Assembly: GCA_022393335.1 (NCBI GenBank)
Contig: JAJEKB010020206.1
Location: forward strand, 1 to 64,000
Source: Macrotrachela quadricornifera
Lineage: Eukaryota; Rotifera; Eurotatoria; Philodinida; Philodinidae
Direction: 5' to 3'
DNA length: 64,000 bases
The number at the start of each line of letters is the position of its first letter. Within the stretch, counting starts at the first letter, position 1. Below are positions 1 through 13,191 of the stretch, one piece after another. The notes under the pieces are model-generated. The model saw nothing but the letters and a program-made list of their open reading frames with translations, did no database searches and was not told where the DNA came from. The position numbers and the translations under genes are program-made.

Positions 1-1
1 T

Positions 2-862
2 CTTAATATTCTTGTTTTATCTCAACGATCATTACGATCAAATCCATGTGCATGGTTATTTCTTATATCATCATTTGCAAATCTTATTGTAATTTTATCT
101 GGTCTTACAACACGTATTATCTCAAATTATACGATTGATATTACTGATACTGTTGCATGGCTTTGTAAAATTCGTGTTTTTATTCTTATAACTTCAAGAA
201 CAATAGCATCATGGTTAATTATGTTAGCAACTATTGACCGTTGGTTTTTATCAAGTCCTAATATTCAATATCGACAATTAAGTACATTAAAAAATGTTCA
301 AAACGGAACGATTATCATTATTCTTTTTTCAATTCTACTTTATTCTCCAATATTCTATTGTTATGAAGCAAATTTATTAGATACACCACCTAAATGTTAT
401 AGTAAAACAATTCAATGTCGAATATTTGCTGATCTATCTTATACATGTATAACAATTTTATTTCCATTATTATTAATGTTTTTATTTGGTTTAATGACAA
501 TATCAAATATTTATAAAATTCAACGTCAAATTCAACCAATTTCTTTATGAATAATAAATAAAATAAAATTGAAAAAAATTGATCATAATTTACTTATAAT
601 GTTATTAGTACAAATAAGTTTATTTGCTTTATTTACACTTCCACAAACTATTCAAGCAATTTATTCAGCAATTACTCAAAATGAATATAAATCTGAATTA
701 AGAAAATCAATTGAAAATTTTCTTTATATGTTTGCTATTTTATTTACATATATAGCAAGTGGAATACCATTTTATATATATACATTAATTGGTAGAAGGA
801 TTTTTCGAAAAAAATTTATTTATGTTATAAATTATATTAATCCAAAAAATATTTGGAAATAA
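2..862 (+). pseudogene. Rhodopsin-like GPCR, 5' cut by window edge, in-frame TGA
   Basis: A seven-transmembrane receptor of the same family as the genes at 5289, 10803 and 49892. The reading frame is open from base 2 and begins inside TM1 (LNILVLSQRSLR), so TM1 and the N-terminus lie outside the window. Family marks seen: PCAWLF before TM2, a Cys before TM3, IDRW in place of the DRY motif, the extracellular-loop block CYEANLLDTPPKCY, and a TM7 end IPFYIYTL where most rhodopsin-like receptors have NPxxY. One in-frame TGA at 548-550 falls in intracellular loop 3. Reading resumes in the same frame and runs to TAA at 860-862, so the lesion is a single nonsense codon, not a frameshift. The ligand is unknown; such expanded families are usually chemosensory or peptide receptors (inference). 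It is either a young pseudogene or a sequencing error. Confidence 0.85.
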
Positions 863-2029
863 TAATAAATACTTAACATGTGTGTAATTGTAGATTGAAT
901 GTCTTTTATGAAATTATCTGAGGTTTTGTTTAATTGAAGTAGATTGTAGCCATCATATAGACATACAAACTTCATATTGTTCATGTAGAAGAATAATAAT
1001 CTGTCTCATATCAAAGCCTTTCGATGTTTATTGCCCGTGATTCACCATAAAGTTGTGATAATGTTCTCATAAACCATTATCAATATTAATATTACGCTAT
1101 TTTTTTAGTGTCAGTTTCCTGACTGGCAGATACGCATACAAATGAAAAGCAATTCATTTTTTTTTTGTTAAAACCTTTTATTTTATAAAAGAAAATAATC
1201 TATCCAGTCTTGTCTTTACATTTCTAATTAGATGGTTATTTCTTTGATACAATAGACAATCGCTGTAATCGATTTTGCTTATGAGTGATCATTAGAGCTA
1301 GCAATTCCAATAGATATGGTATTTATAAGATTGTTCTCCATCATTTTTAATCATTCTTCATTTTGTATTGATGTCCTTATTAAACAAACGTTATGTTTAT
1401 GTATACCGATTATTTTAGTTTAAACTATTTACTATGGACTTATTTCAGTTCAATAAATGCATTCAGACGATACCAAAATCGTTGAAAAAGTTTTGAATAA
1501 AATAGAATGAAATATTCAATCCTTAATACATCAGGATATAATTGTACTTAGATTTAAATTTTATTTGTTTTCCTTATATAAGAGGAATGTTTTTTCATCG
1601 CACTCTTAACTCTTTCAGATATAGAATAAAATATATGAATGAAGCAAGAACAAGATGGAGGCCAGAGCTGGGCAACTCAGCTATAAAAGTGAGTTAATTC
1701 AATTCATCGAAAGAAAGATTCGACTAGGTGAATGAATTGAATTGAATTGAATTATTCATTTTTTTCATTGAGTTACTCATCCTCAATTGCCATAAAGTAA
1801 AAAATCATAACTAGTTTTTCATTGGTTTGATTGTTTAAACTGCTATTAGAACATAAATTTTCAAAATCATTTTGATTTGAATTGAACTCACAGATCTTGA
1901 AAATAGTTATTCAATTCAATTCAAGCCAACTAGTTAGACGAATTATATTTAATCATAATAGCCGAACACAAAGAAGACCAACGAGAATATAGCCGGCGAG
2001 ATAAAAATAATAGGACACTTTTATCTTCC
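863..2029. other. Non-coding stretch with GAATT-rich simple repeat
   Basis: No convincing coding region. Around 1715-1760 and 1875-1925 the DNA is rich in GAATT/TTCAAT units on both strands. CCAGAGCTGGGCAACTC at 1660-1676 resembles a hAT-type terminus (CAGxGxTGGGCAA), but no matching opposite end was found. Confidence 0.4.
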
Positions 2030-2420
2030 ATTTTATCATCGCTTAATACGTTCTATTAAAGAAAACAAAATATGATACAAGATGCAGCATGAAAGATTTT
2101 ACAACTTATGACGGACATCTTAGTTTATAGTTGCATTTTTTGTTTCCAAAATGAATAAAATTTGCAGTGATCAAATTTTGACACTGCAAATAGTGGTCAC
2201 AAGGAATTAACCTTTTTTAAAAACAAAAAGTACACAATTGAAACAAGCTTTACTTTATAGACTACAGAGCTTTTCACACTGCATCGAGTAGTATTTTTTT
2301 TTTGCGTTTTTTTTAAATAAAAAGTATCAGCTGGTAAAGTATGAAGTAAGAGAAAAACGAATTCATCTTGTACCAGGTCATGGAACACACTGAAAAATCT
2401 GAAAAGTGTCGCTAACTTTC
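2030..2420. repeat. Diverged copy of the repeat inside the 41952-43371 element
   Basis: Text such as 'tatagttgcattttttgttt', 'gagcttttcacactgcatc' and 'cgaattcatcttgtacca' recurs with changes at 42500-42900 (tagttgcacttttttgtttt, gagcttttcacgctacatc, aactcatcttgtacca). The short open frame at 2197-2388 falls within this repeat and is not a gene. Confidence 0.5.
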
Positions 2421-5288
2421 AGAGACATACAAATCCGAACATCTTTTTGTCAAAAATGTATGTTAAAGAAGATAATTCTGCTCTTTTCTCAATTCACGAG
2501 TTTTTTATTCAATGTATAATACGATTTAAATAGCAGTTTTAGATCCAATTGATAAATACTTATTTTCTATTACTTTACCTTTTAACTTTTCAAAACAAAA
2601 TACATTCGACAAATTTACTGAAAAAAAAATTGAAAAGACACGTAATTTCTTGCACTCCATAAGATTCATATCTGAGTCGTTGGATTGTTGTATACTCTAC
2701 TGCAACAGAAGTTGTCTTTTTATAAATGACGGAGAATATATGATGATTACCGAGAAAGATTTGATATTATAGCTGCAGGTCTTCGATAGAGAGAATGACG
2801 TAAACTGTAAAATGAGATCAAAAAGTGATAATAATGGATTCAGAGGAGCACAGATATTTTCTGTTGGAATATGACATTTCCGCTTCAAATTTTTATAATT
2901 TAATTCCTTTCTAGAAATAATTAGATTTCTACCTCAGGACGCTTTCACTGTGGCTTAATTATATCTTATGTGTTCTTTTTCTTTCTGTTGTTTTAATTTT
3001 CGTGTATACATACCACATATAACGTATATCGGTCTTTTGTTTCTTTCTTCCCCTTCCTTCCTTTGGTTTTCAGGTATTTTTCCAAACATTTTCGTCATAT
3101 TTTCTTCCAAGTTTGTTTAATTTTCTTTGGCTCACTCAGGTATTTCTTTTAGAGAAACTGAAATTTCCCTTTTGATGATTGAGATACCGCTATCTAGGTT
3201 ACCGATACTTTCTCATTCAATGATTTTTGGGTTTTATTCTCGGTTCAATATATTTTCCAGATGTGCTGAATATGCCGATCTGCGTGCGCATGTGTGGGGA
3301 AACTTTTTATTTCAGTGGCAGATTCTGCATCTCTGATACTTTTCCGAGAAGTCCGTTTTTCTCAGCAGCATCACTACAATCTACCGGTAGGTTTTTTACC
3401 TCTGTCTTGTACGAAAAAACTATTGTTTTTTCGTCGTTGAAACTTAATCACTCAGAATTTTATTCATTTTAGAAAAATAAACTATGCTGTCTATTGTAAG
3501 TTGTAGAACTTTTCATGTTGCAACTTGGGGCATATTTGTTGTTTTTAGATGTGTTTTGATATAATGCCATTGTTAAGTTTAAACGAGTCCAGTATGAATA
3601 TTTTTGAGCAGAAGATATATTATGTCGAAATGAGGTTTCATAAAACATCACAGTGTTGATTATTTATTTTATGTAATATGAATTACCTTCAGCTCGAGAA
3701 TTACAAAATAAAATGGTATTTTAAATCATTTATCATCTCTATGTTATTTTTACATTTCTTGGCTATAACTAAAGAGAGACATCTTCTTTCTAGTAGTGAA
3801 AAAAGTGTTTGAAATGAAATTTTCTTTAATAGGTAGAACCCAATGAGACTAGATAAAGTCAAGAATAAAAAGCATATATCCTTAGAGTTTCCTTCTTCAT
3901 TTATTTCTAACTTACTTAATTTTTTGGTCTATATTACCGTATATATCCAAAAATCCAATCTGAGATTTTTTTTTACTTCGAAAAAAAGATTCCATTGTTT
4001 TTCTGATATATTGACATTTTCAGCCAAATTGAATGTTACCTCCTCCAGATTTAATACATTCCTTCTATCAAACGTTTGAAGTTACAACTTTTTTTTTCAG
4101 GATTTATACCGTGAGATGCAAATAGTAATTTTGGACAATAGTCGTAACGTATCGTAGCAAAGGTATGATCTTTCAGAATGAAAATTTCAGATTGAAATTC
4201 TAACAATGTGCTTCCTATAATATTTTTTAGTATAGTAGAACATTCAATAAATTGAACGTAAATTGAGAGGAAAGGTGCAACGATATGATTCATTCTAGGC
4301 TTTGTCTAGTTTCGTTAGAACCTATTTTTATAGTTATATCTCAAAGCTTTTTCAATTAAGTTTTGTACAAAGAGTGATTAAAAAGTTCTTTGAACATCTT
4401 TATTTTTATTGAGTAAATCAAATGCTATTTGTGATTCATCATGTGATATGACAGGACGTCTTTTAGCTTTATTTAGATGTAACTATCTGTCATCACTAAT
4501 AGGATTAACTGCTTTATTGAATAATTGCAGAATCAAAAAAAAAAGACAAAATAGTCCAAAGTCAAAAGACAAAGGTGAAAAAAATCTGGTGACCTAGTTT
4601 TGTTTGATATAAAGTCATGTATCGTTAGGATTCAACTGAATGACATGTAAACCGGAATTTTGTTCTCCTTTTTTTTAATATTGTCAAATAAAAGTTTGAA
4701 GCAAATGCTAGCAGGTTACCATGTTTCGACCATCTTATTATTTTACTTTTTCACTATTCAGTTTTTCGATTATTTGATTATCCAATACGGCAATTAATTC
4801 TATCGATGATGATAGATATTTACATCAAATTATAATTAAAAAGCTTCAGGTCGTACTATATGATGAATCTTGAAAACCATTTCATAAATAAACTTTCCAT
4901 ACGTAACTTTGTGTAAAAAATAAGGGTGAGCACTCTTAAAATTTGATACCGACATTTATGGATCTTAATCAGAATTATAATTAAATTAATATCGAATGAT
5001 TTCATTGATTTTAATAAAAATTATCAAATCGATAATTCTCCAACATAGTTAAAAAATAATTTTAATTATATCACTAATATTTTAAAATTTTAATCAGTAA
5101 AATTTTTCATTAAGTAAAATGAATTATATCTGTTTTATTTTTACCATAAAAGTCGCATGATTCTACTTTGGATTTAAAAATTAACAGGTATTACTTATTT
5201 AATGTCTAATATATTAATGCTATCAAACATTCATGACATATTCACTACCATTAGCAAAAGATTTATAAAATAAAGTCTTTTTTTTATA
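2421..5288. other. Gene-poor AT-rich intergenic DNA
   Basis: Only short open frames of up to about 80 codons, none with recognisable motifs or credible splice structure. The 150 bases before the receptor start at 5289 are over 75 percent A+T with no distinct promoter motif. Confidence 0.5.
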
Positions 5289-6362
5289 ATGTTTTCTGAA
5301 TATTATATTGAAAATTTTTTCCAAAGAAACATGACTAATTTATCATCAAATGAATATTTTATATTATCACTTGATAATATTGCAACACAAATTAATCGTT
5401 ATGCTTCAATTTTTATCTTTATATTTGGTGTTATTGGAAATATTCTTAATATATTTGTTTTATCACAACGAACACTTCGTTCTAATTCATGTGCATGGAT
5501 TTTTTTTATTTCATCAATTATTAATCTTATTTCTATTCTATTTGGTCTTATTACACGATTACTAGATGGTTGGGCAACAGATCCAACAGAAACTATTGGA
5601 TGGATTTGTAAACTTCGTGCTCATATTGTATTTAGTTCAAGAACAATGGCTCTATGGTTAATTACATTAGCTACTATCGATCGATGGCTTTTATCAAATA
5701 TTAATGTTAATCGTCGACGTATGAGTACATTAAAAAATGCACAACGTAGTACAATAATTATTATAATATTTTCAATTCTTCTTTATGTTCAAATGTTTTA
5801 TTGTTATGAAGCAAATCTTATTAATACTCCACTTAAATGTTATGGTAAAACAAGTATATGTCGTCATATTACTGATTTATCATTTACATTAATTACAATT
5901 ATATGTCCTTTATTTCTTATGATACTATTTGGTTTAATGACTATTTCAAATATACATAAATCTCATCATCGTATACAAATAATACAAGAATATAATGATG
6001 GTCATACAATGAATAAATCATCAGGATTAACAAGTGAAAAACAACAACAAAAATTAAAAAAGAAAACAGATCGTAGTCTTCTTCGAATGCTTTTTGTTCA
6101 AGTTATTCTTCTTACTATATGTACACTTCCATTATCTGTACAAAAATTTTATTCAACATTTTCAGAAGAAAATCAAACTCCTGTAAATAATGCTATTGAT
6201 ATGTTTGTATATAATTTAGCTGTTGTCATTTATTTTATATCAAATGGTATGCCTTTTTATATTTATACATTATGTGGTGGAAGTGTATTTCGTCAAGCAT
6301 TTTATGATTTTATGAAAATAACGAAACAAAAAATTATATGCCGATCAAATTGTTTATTTTGA
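5289..6362 (+). CDS. Rhodopsin-like G-protein-coupled receptor (intact, single exon)
   Basis: An intact single-exon seven-transmembrane receptor of 357 residues. TM1 spans about residues 37-59 with the class-A Asn (GNILN, 50-54). TM3 is preceded by Cys107 and ends in IDRW (130-133), a variant of DRY. Cys172 and Cys184 lie in extracellular loop 2 in the family block CYEANLINTPLKCYGKT. TM6 follows a Lys-rich loop (KLKKKTDR, 255-262). TM7 ends GMPFYIYTLCGG, which replaces NPxxY. The N-terminus has NMT and NLS glycosylation sequons. Of the two candidate starts, Met1 gives the longer tail and Met15 would also keep TM1 whole. It is a paralog of the receptors at 2, 10803 and 49892. Coupling to G proteins is inferred from the fold; the ligand is unknown. 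No intron is needed. Confidence 0.92.
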   Translation: MFSEYYIENFFQRNMTNLSSNEYFILSLDNIATQINRYASIFIFIFGVIGNILNIFVLSQRTLRSNSCAWIFFISSIINLISILFGLITRLLDGWATDPTETIGWICKLRAHIVFSSRTMALWLITLATIDRWLLSNINVNRRRMSTLKNAQRSTIIIIIFSILLYVQMFYCYEANLINTPLKCYGKTSICRHITDLSFTLITIICPLFLMILFGLMTISNIHKSHHRIQIIQEYNDGHTMNKSSGLTSEKQQQKLKKKTDRSLLRMLFVQVILLTICTLPLSVQKFYSTFSEENQTPVNNAIDMFVYNLAVVIYFISNGMPFYIYTLCGGSVFRQAFYDFMKITKQKIICRSNCLF

Positions 6363-7130
6363 ATGACTAGAAAAAAAAAGAATATTTCTTCATTTCTATG
6401 TATAGAAAAATATTTTAATCTTTTTCCTTTTTTGTAAAGATATCTTTTAATCAGACACCTGTAATTTACATGTAATGATTATTTTTAAAAGGTCGTTTTC
6501 CTTCATGAAGTCACTTTATACTATTCATGCATAGATATTTTCAATATAATAAACTATAGAATATAAATACGTACCAAGATATAAAAAATATGAAGCATTA
6601 CAATATTTAATGAGTCTGTAGTTATAAGAAATGTCAGAACGATAGGTATTTCCTTACCAATTTTTATTAGTTATGAAAGAAAGACAAAATGACATTTCGT
6701 CTGGTAAGTACATATTGAAATTTTGCACTTTGACTAGATTATAATGATTAATTCTCAGTTCTAATTGATACATTAAAGTGATGAGTGAAGATAAGGCCTA
6801 TCATAACATTTGCTCATTATAAGCTGCCTAGCAGATCTGTTAATCTATTATGTATGACAAGAAGGTATTCTTTCAATTTTTTTTAAAATGAAATATAAAG
6901 AGATTATTTCAAAAAAAGAAATGATTACTAGATGAAAGCATGCCATTTCATTTAGTTGAATAGTAGAATCATATTTAATGAAAGTGTTTTGCTTTTATCT
7001 ATCATAAATTTTCACTATATTCTTGAAAAAAAATCGGGAATATAATTTATGGTCAATAAAATAAATCAAATACTAGATGTAAAAATCGAAATGCGTTATG
7101 TCCTAGACGAAACTAAGTCATTACTCCTTT
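6363..7130. other. Intergenic DNA, no gene seen
   Basis: AT-rich, with no open frame of note and no clear repeat structure. This is the 3' flank of the receptor gene. Confidence 0.45.
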
Positions 7131-7310
7131 CGAATAGTCTTAAAACCAAGAGGATTCTGTCGGAAGTAACCAGGAAATCAATGGCTCAGATTTTAGTATG
7201 AATTTTGGCTAGATACGAATAAATTGTGAATGGATTCTATCGATTCCTGTTGGATTCAGATAAAGTTAGGATCGAAATTCAGATCACTGGATCTTTGACT
7301 TGAGATAATA
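7131..7310 (+). repeat. Long copy of a dispersed repeat (AGGATTCTGTCGGAAG family)
   Basis: Begins with CTTAAAACCAAGAGGATTCT and ends with CACTGGATCTTTGACTTGAG. The same two ends lie only about 70 bases apart at 30955-31026, inside the actin-like pseudogene, so that copy looks internally deleted. Further fragments occur at about 34215-34255 and 36525-36565 (reverse strand) and 27030-27050. No coding capacity. Confidence 0.55.
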
Positions 7311-8499
7311 ATCACTCTCTTTCACAAATAGCACCTTAGAGGCTATTAATAAGTCAAGCAAAGATAATGAAAACAATTAGAGAATGTCAATAATTGAACT
7401 TTTACTTTCTTTTTTTTGGATTTCTTATTTACTTTTTAGTTTTTTATTATACCTTTTAATAACAGGCAAACTATTAATTAGAGATAATGAAAATTTTTGA
7501 TGATGGTATAAGAAGAGAGGAATGAATCTTCATGATCAGAATTTTTTGTAAGCACTAAGTTAAGAATTAAATTTTCTACAAGATTCATTATAAATTAAGT
7601 TTGTAAAATGTCTATACGATGACAATAAATTCAAAATATCATCAATAATTGCTTGGAGTACGCCTAAAACTGATTTATTTGACAATCAAACATTCATGTC
7701 ATATTTAGGATCAGCATAAAAAACCGAGTTAGAAAATCTGTGCAACTAGACCTTAATTACACAACAAAAACATCTTCGGGTTATTCTTTTATTCCAGTTA
7801 ATATAATTAGAAGTTAGCTCATCATGTGTATTGTTCATTTTGAGGATAAAACCGCTCATCAGAAGATGTTAGTAAAGATTTTCTCAGATATTTTCTTGTC
7901 GAACTTTTTATGAAATAAAATTCATCTCTCCTTTTTTTTAAATTTAATTGGAAATATAATATGATAAAAAAAGAATACTCAGTAGAAAATTATTTTCTTA
8001 CAAAAAACACATGTCGAACATCTAAATGCCTTTATCCAAATATAGCATATTGTAAAAAAAAAGGTTGTTAGAAAGGTAAGTAGATCTTATAAAAATAAAT
8101 TATATTTCTCATATACAATACATATATTAATAACCTTTAGATCTATATTATATAATGAAGATAATTTACATATAAATTTGATGATTACACACGTACGAGA
8201 GAATTCTTTTAGGTACTTTGTTTTTTTATGTATGATTTAATTACTTCTTTATATAGAATGCAGTAAAATATGATGAGAAATTTAAATCATAAGTCTTTTC
8301 TCTAGGATTAAAAATGTTTTGATCTCATTTTATATAGATATTTAAACAAAAATAGCAACTGTATAGTTTTAAAAAAGTCATAAATATTAAATATGCCAAA
8401 ATATTTGTACTATAAATTATTTTGCATTTATGTCTCTACAGATAAATGATAAAATCTTACCTCTTTTTTTTCAAACGTTCATCATTGAATTTTTTCAAT
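7311..8499. other. Intergenic DNA, no gene seen
   Basis: AT-rich sequence without credible coding frames or tandem structure. Confidence 0.45.
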
Positions 8500-8914
8500 T
8501 GTCAAATTGCTTTTGAGTCGAGAGTATATGCATAATGTAGGTCCTAATAATCTATGAATACTCTGAAAAGAGTTTGTGTTGCTAGCTTATTGCTACCGAG
8601 ATATTTCGACTTAAAAGCTTGCATATGGATAGGCCTTAATTTTGAGTCTCGTAAATAAGAACATCGGAATCTATTGATGGATACGATTGATGTAAAAGCA
8701 TGATTTTACCATAGCCGTATCTTACGATAGGAATAATCAAAAAATGTAAAACTTTCAAAATAAACTACTCTCATTGAGATCTTTTCCTGTGCAAAATTTC
8801 AAAACAAAATATCTCAGCAGCAATAAACTAGTGGTACGAACCCTTTTCGAGATGTTCATAGCTCATTAAAACCTTCATTATGTTCATACTTTCGATCCGA
8901 AAAGCGATTTGACG
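8500..8914. repeat. Inverted-repeat element, family A, diverged copy
   Basis: The left arm (gtcaaattgcttttgagtcg...) is matched in reverse by the right arm ending aaagcgatttgacg. Arms share 'ctagcttattgctaccgaga' against 'ctcagcagcaataaactagt' reversed. The same arms and the same spacer motif (accatagccgtatcttacgatagg) recur, better preserved, at 47543-48167, and partly at 39836-40251. Non-autonomous; no coding frame. Confidence 0.7.
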
Positions 8915-10802
8915 ATTAGAGAAGCTCTTGCATTAGTATGATTGATTTTGTAAGGATCAAAAGGAAAAATTTACAAGATACTGATATTTTTCATATTCTC
9001 TTTGTATTTTCATTCCATATATCGGTTCTTTCAATTATTTAAAAATCAATCAAAATAAACCAAAAAAATTTTTTCTTTTATAATGTTTTTTTTATAGTGA
9101 ATTTAGTTGAGGATCTTTTGATAAAATTCAAGATTTAATTGACGAGTTGAGTTGATGAGTAGAATTATTTCTATTAATCTTAATAAGAAAAAACTCGATA
9201 AATTACGAAAAAAATATTCCTATACACAAATTAGAGTTTCACACGAGTAAGTCAGATGAACTTAGTGGACAACTTACATAATAAAAGTCTATTTTATATA
9301 GTGTAAATTAAACTATCCAAATCTTCGAAATTGCTGTAACATATAATTTTTTTAAGATTCAATTATACAAATTAGACGATTTCAAAAATATTTTGACGCT
9401 TTTCCTTGAGAAAGCCGATAGAAAACTACAAGTCAAAATAAAATACGTAAATGAAGATATACTTTAATTTGAATATATTAAGAGCTTCAGATTATATCTA
9501 TAATTTTTCATTATGAATAAAAATAGAATGTATTCAATCTTTCAATTTATTAAAGAAAGAAAACATAATGAATTTTAATAGTAAGGTGAGATTTTCCGCA
9601 TCATTTTTTCATATTTTTATTAACCTTTACTTGACGATGTCATGACTAGCATATGTTTCTGTTCTTTCTGCTATTGTTACGACGTTATCAGATGCATATA
9701 TTCTATCTATATTTTTTCTGTATTGCTATCATATCTATATGTATATACATTTTTCTTCCTAGTATATTTCATTTCTTGAAAGCATTTTGAATCGAAAACT
9801 AAATTTCTATTAGTGATTCCAGAAAACCTCAAAAAAAAACCTATCCTAAACTTATGTGAGTGTAAGTATAAAGTCAATAAACATTTTCCGTCAAATCCGT
9901 TTTTTTATAAAACATTCATTATCTCAAGTACGATTGATTGTTGAAAAACCAAAATGACTCATTTTTACCGTGATTTACAAAAAACTTAAAAGCTTATTTT
10001 TCATCATAAATATCAATTGCATAGCACTACTTATGTTATAAACGTCAGGACCTTGGCTCATTTCTATAGATTGTATCATTTTTCTGATAGATGAACAAAG
10101 TTTTATTCGAAACAAATCATTTTTGTACTTCTAAATTTTGTTTTACGTTTCAAAGCTTCTCTATAAAATGACAATACCTTGAAGTATAATTGTTTACCTT
10201 TTTTTGTAAAAATTACAAATTAGTAGAATAGACTTAGAATAGTTCATGTATAGATTATAAGATAATATTCATCTCTCTGTAACATCTAATAGGCACTGAC
10301 AATCTTCTAATACTTTTATATTATAATGCACGCCCTTGTATCCTTTTCTATCATCATAATCTCATTTTCAAATTATTTTATTATTAAAAGTCGGAATTGT
10401 CATTTTTTTTCTTCAATTTAGACATAAGAATATCATATTAAAGAGTATGATTTTAATAGAACTACGGAAAAACTTGGTTCAAATGCATACTATATATAAA
10501 TGACTTATTTTAAAAATGTCATGTGTTTTTTATCCTAGTAAACATATTGCTTCTATCGTTTAATTTAAGCTGTATTATGTTACGTGTTTATTATAAAAAG
10601 AGCAATAATGATATACAAGAAAAAAAAAATCATAAAATTTTATATTATATTAAAATTTATATTAAGGGGAAAGAAAAGAAACGAGTGTATAGTACATAAA
10701 AGTAAATACATTTTTAGTTCTATAGATGCTATTTAAAATGTTGAATAATTAATTAATATATATCAATCTTATATTTAATACATAAAAAAAGAAGTAAGAA
10801 AT
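8915..10802. other. Gene-poor intergenic DNA
   Basis: Nothing recognisable. Long A and T runs close to the receptor start at 10803. Confidence 0.45.
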
Positions 10803-11858
10803 ATGCTATTAAATATAAAAATGATAAATATATCATCAGATCATCAATATACTACCGAAATTCTCAATAATCTGTCAATTCAAATCGATCAATATTTTGC
10901 AATATTTATATTTTTATTTGCTGTTACGGGGAATATTCTTAATATTCTCGTTTTATCACAACGAACTCTTCGTTTTAATCCATGTGCTTGGCTTTTTCTT
11001 ACTTCATCGATTGCAAATCTTATTGCAATATTATCTGGTCTTCCCACACGTATTATGGCTGGTTGGTTAATAGATCCAACAAGTAAAATTCATTGGATTT
11101 GTAAAACTCGTGCTTTTCTTTTATTCACTTCTCGAACTATTGCATTTTGGCTTATTGCATTAGCTAGTGCTGATCGATGGTTAGCATCAAGTCGAAATGT
11201 TCATCATCGACAAATGGGTACATTAAAAAATGCTAAACATTTTAGTATTATTGTAATTATTTTATCAATATTACTTTATAGTCAAATGCTCTATTGTTAT
11301 GAGGCAAATCTATCTAATACTCCATTGAAATGTTATGGAAAAACACCAATATGTCGGATAGTTTCTGATATAGCTTATGGTATTATTAGTGTATTATTAC
11401 CTTTGTTATTCATGATTATTTTTGGATTAAAAACAATTTTTCATGTACATAATGCTCAAACTCATATATATCCACAAAGACTACAAACAATATGTTATAT
11501 TATTAATAATAATATTAACAATAAAACTATAACTACCAATTCAAAAGAACGGTCACGTCAATGGATAAAACATGATCATCACTTATTTATTATGTTATTC
11601 GTTCAAGTTATTATTCAAGCTTTATTAACTATTCCACAAGTTATTGCAAAATTCTATGTATCAATAACTATGCATCAATTGCAAACACCATTAAAATTAA
11701 CTATTGATTATTTTATATATAATTTTACATTACTTCTTTCATTTTTAGCTAATGGAATGCCATTCTATATTTATACATTATGTGGTGGACATGTTTTCCG
11801 TAAACCATTAGTAAATATTGTTAAAATAATAACTCAAAAAATATTATGTTGTAAATAA
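10803..11858 (+). CDS. Rhodopsin-like G-protein-coupled receptor (intact, single exon)
   Basis: An intact receptor of 351 residues, paralogous to the gene at 5289. It has GNILNILVLSQRTLR in TM1 (Asn44), CAWLFL before TM2, the TM3 Cys100 (HWICK), ADRW at 123-126 in the DRY position, the loop-2 block CYEANLSNTPLKCYGKT with two Cys, and TM7 NGMPFYIYTLCGG. Intracellular loop 3 contains an Asn/Thr-rich stretch, the least conserved part between paralogs. The first Met is used; Met7 is an alternative (MINISSDHQ) that would remove only six residues. The last residues are basic and Cys-rich (KILCCK), a possible palmitoylation site. No intron, frameshift or stop is present. Function as a membrane receptor is inferred from family; the ligand is unknown. 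Confidence 0.92.
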   Translation: MLLNIKMINISSDHQYTTEILNNLSIQIDQYFAIFIFLFAVTGNILNILVLSQRTLRFNPCAWLFLTSSIANLIAILSGLPTRIMAGWLIDPTSKIHWICKTRAFLLFTSRTIAFWLIALASADRWLASSRNVHHRQMGTLKNAKHFSIIVIILSILLYSQMLYCYEANLSNTPLKCYGKTPICRIVSDIAYGIISVLLPLLFMIIFGLKTIFHVHNAQTHIYPQRLQTICYIINNNINNKTITTNSKERSRQWIKHDHHLFIMLFVQVIIQALLTIPQVIAKFYVSITMHQLQTPLKLTIDYFIYNFTLLLSFLANGMPFYIYTLCGGHVFRKPLVNIVKIITQKILCCK

Positions 11859-12783
11859 TTCTTTTCATGTAAATAAACATACTTATATAGTGCTTTATAG
11901 TATATAGTAAAATAGATAGAAGAAGAAAGTATTCAATATATCATTTATTTGGATTTGCACTTTATATGTCTAAAGAAAAAATTTATTGCCATGCATAAAT
12001 TCGATAACGAAAACGATAATTAAATAAGTTTATTCTTTAAAATTTTACCATAAGTAGGTCAAAAAAGACATTTTTATATCAAATCACGACGACATAAACT
12101 ATTAAACTCTTAAACAATTTAACCTTAATAAAAATATATGTTATACTTAATGTATCTTATAAATAAACTAAAAATAGTTTAGTGATTCAATAAATATAAT
12201 TCAAAATAACAAAAGCAAATATTCTCAAATTTTTAGAAATTTTAAAATTCAAGATCTATCTATATTCCTAATGACTTCTAAATGAAATGTTGAAATCATA
12301 CAATGTAGAATTATATCTACTAATAATCATTACTCCATAAAAATTTACAATAAAATTGACAAAGAGATTACATCATCATTTATTCCAAATACTTAACATA
12401 CTGAACAGTCTTGTTTTCAAATTATGCGTACAGATGTAAGAATTGTTCACAATATGGATATTAAAAGAAGAGAACATTTCTTTTCAATATTATATTTCCT
12501 ATTATGATATGTAAATAGCATTTACTTTATGAATTAAATATGTCCTGTTTATAAGTTTTATAGAATTTTATTTGTTTTAAATATAACTTAAATTATAATA
12601 AAAAAAATATATTAAAACATTTTGCCAATGGATAAATGAGAGAAGAACAAGATTATTAAAAAATTTAAAATATAATGAAAATTAACGTTGAATTTATTAT
12701 TTACTTTTTTATTTATTGGAAAAGCACATGAGCATCTAACAAACTGTATTTGGCATTCTTCAATAAATGATAATTATAAAAAA
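11859..12783. other. Intergenic DNA, no gene seen
   Basis: Very AT-rich 3' flank of the receptor gene; no supported feature. Confidence 0.45.
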
Positions 12784-12893
12784 TAAAACACGCAATGAAA
12801 GTTAGCATCAGACTCTAGTTTTTCTTGCTGATATTCGCCTTTCTAACTGTGCTGGATAGAGAATTGAAAACTCTATTAAATCGTGTGTTTTCT
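12784..12893. repeat. Diverged relative of the palindromic MITE at 13192
   Basis: Shares 'aaagttagca', 'cttgctgatattcgc' and 'gtgctggatagagaattgaa' with the 13192-13374 element in the same order. It is flanked by short inverted ends AAAACACG and CGTGTGTTTT. Confidence 0.5.
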
Positions 12894-13191
12894 CATGTGG
12901 ATTGTCAATGTAAAAAGCGTCGTTTATTCGTTAATATTAAGATACATGGAACACTAATCAACTGGAAAGTGTAGAATAATCATTTCATATTAGTGCCTCC
13001 TGGTCTATAGAGAGTTTGAAATGCTTTTGTTTATATTAAAAGAGATATTTATTGTAATTTAGAAATGAAATTTATTAAATATTTCAAAGCGTTCTTTTTT
13101 TAGGTACAAGTAAATCAACTTGATATTCAATATCATCTACACCTTTTTCAACATCATCTAATTGATTAAGAATCAAACGCTTAAGATCTAA

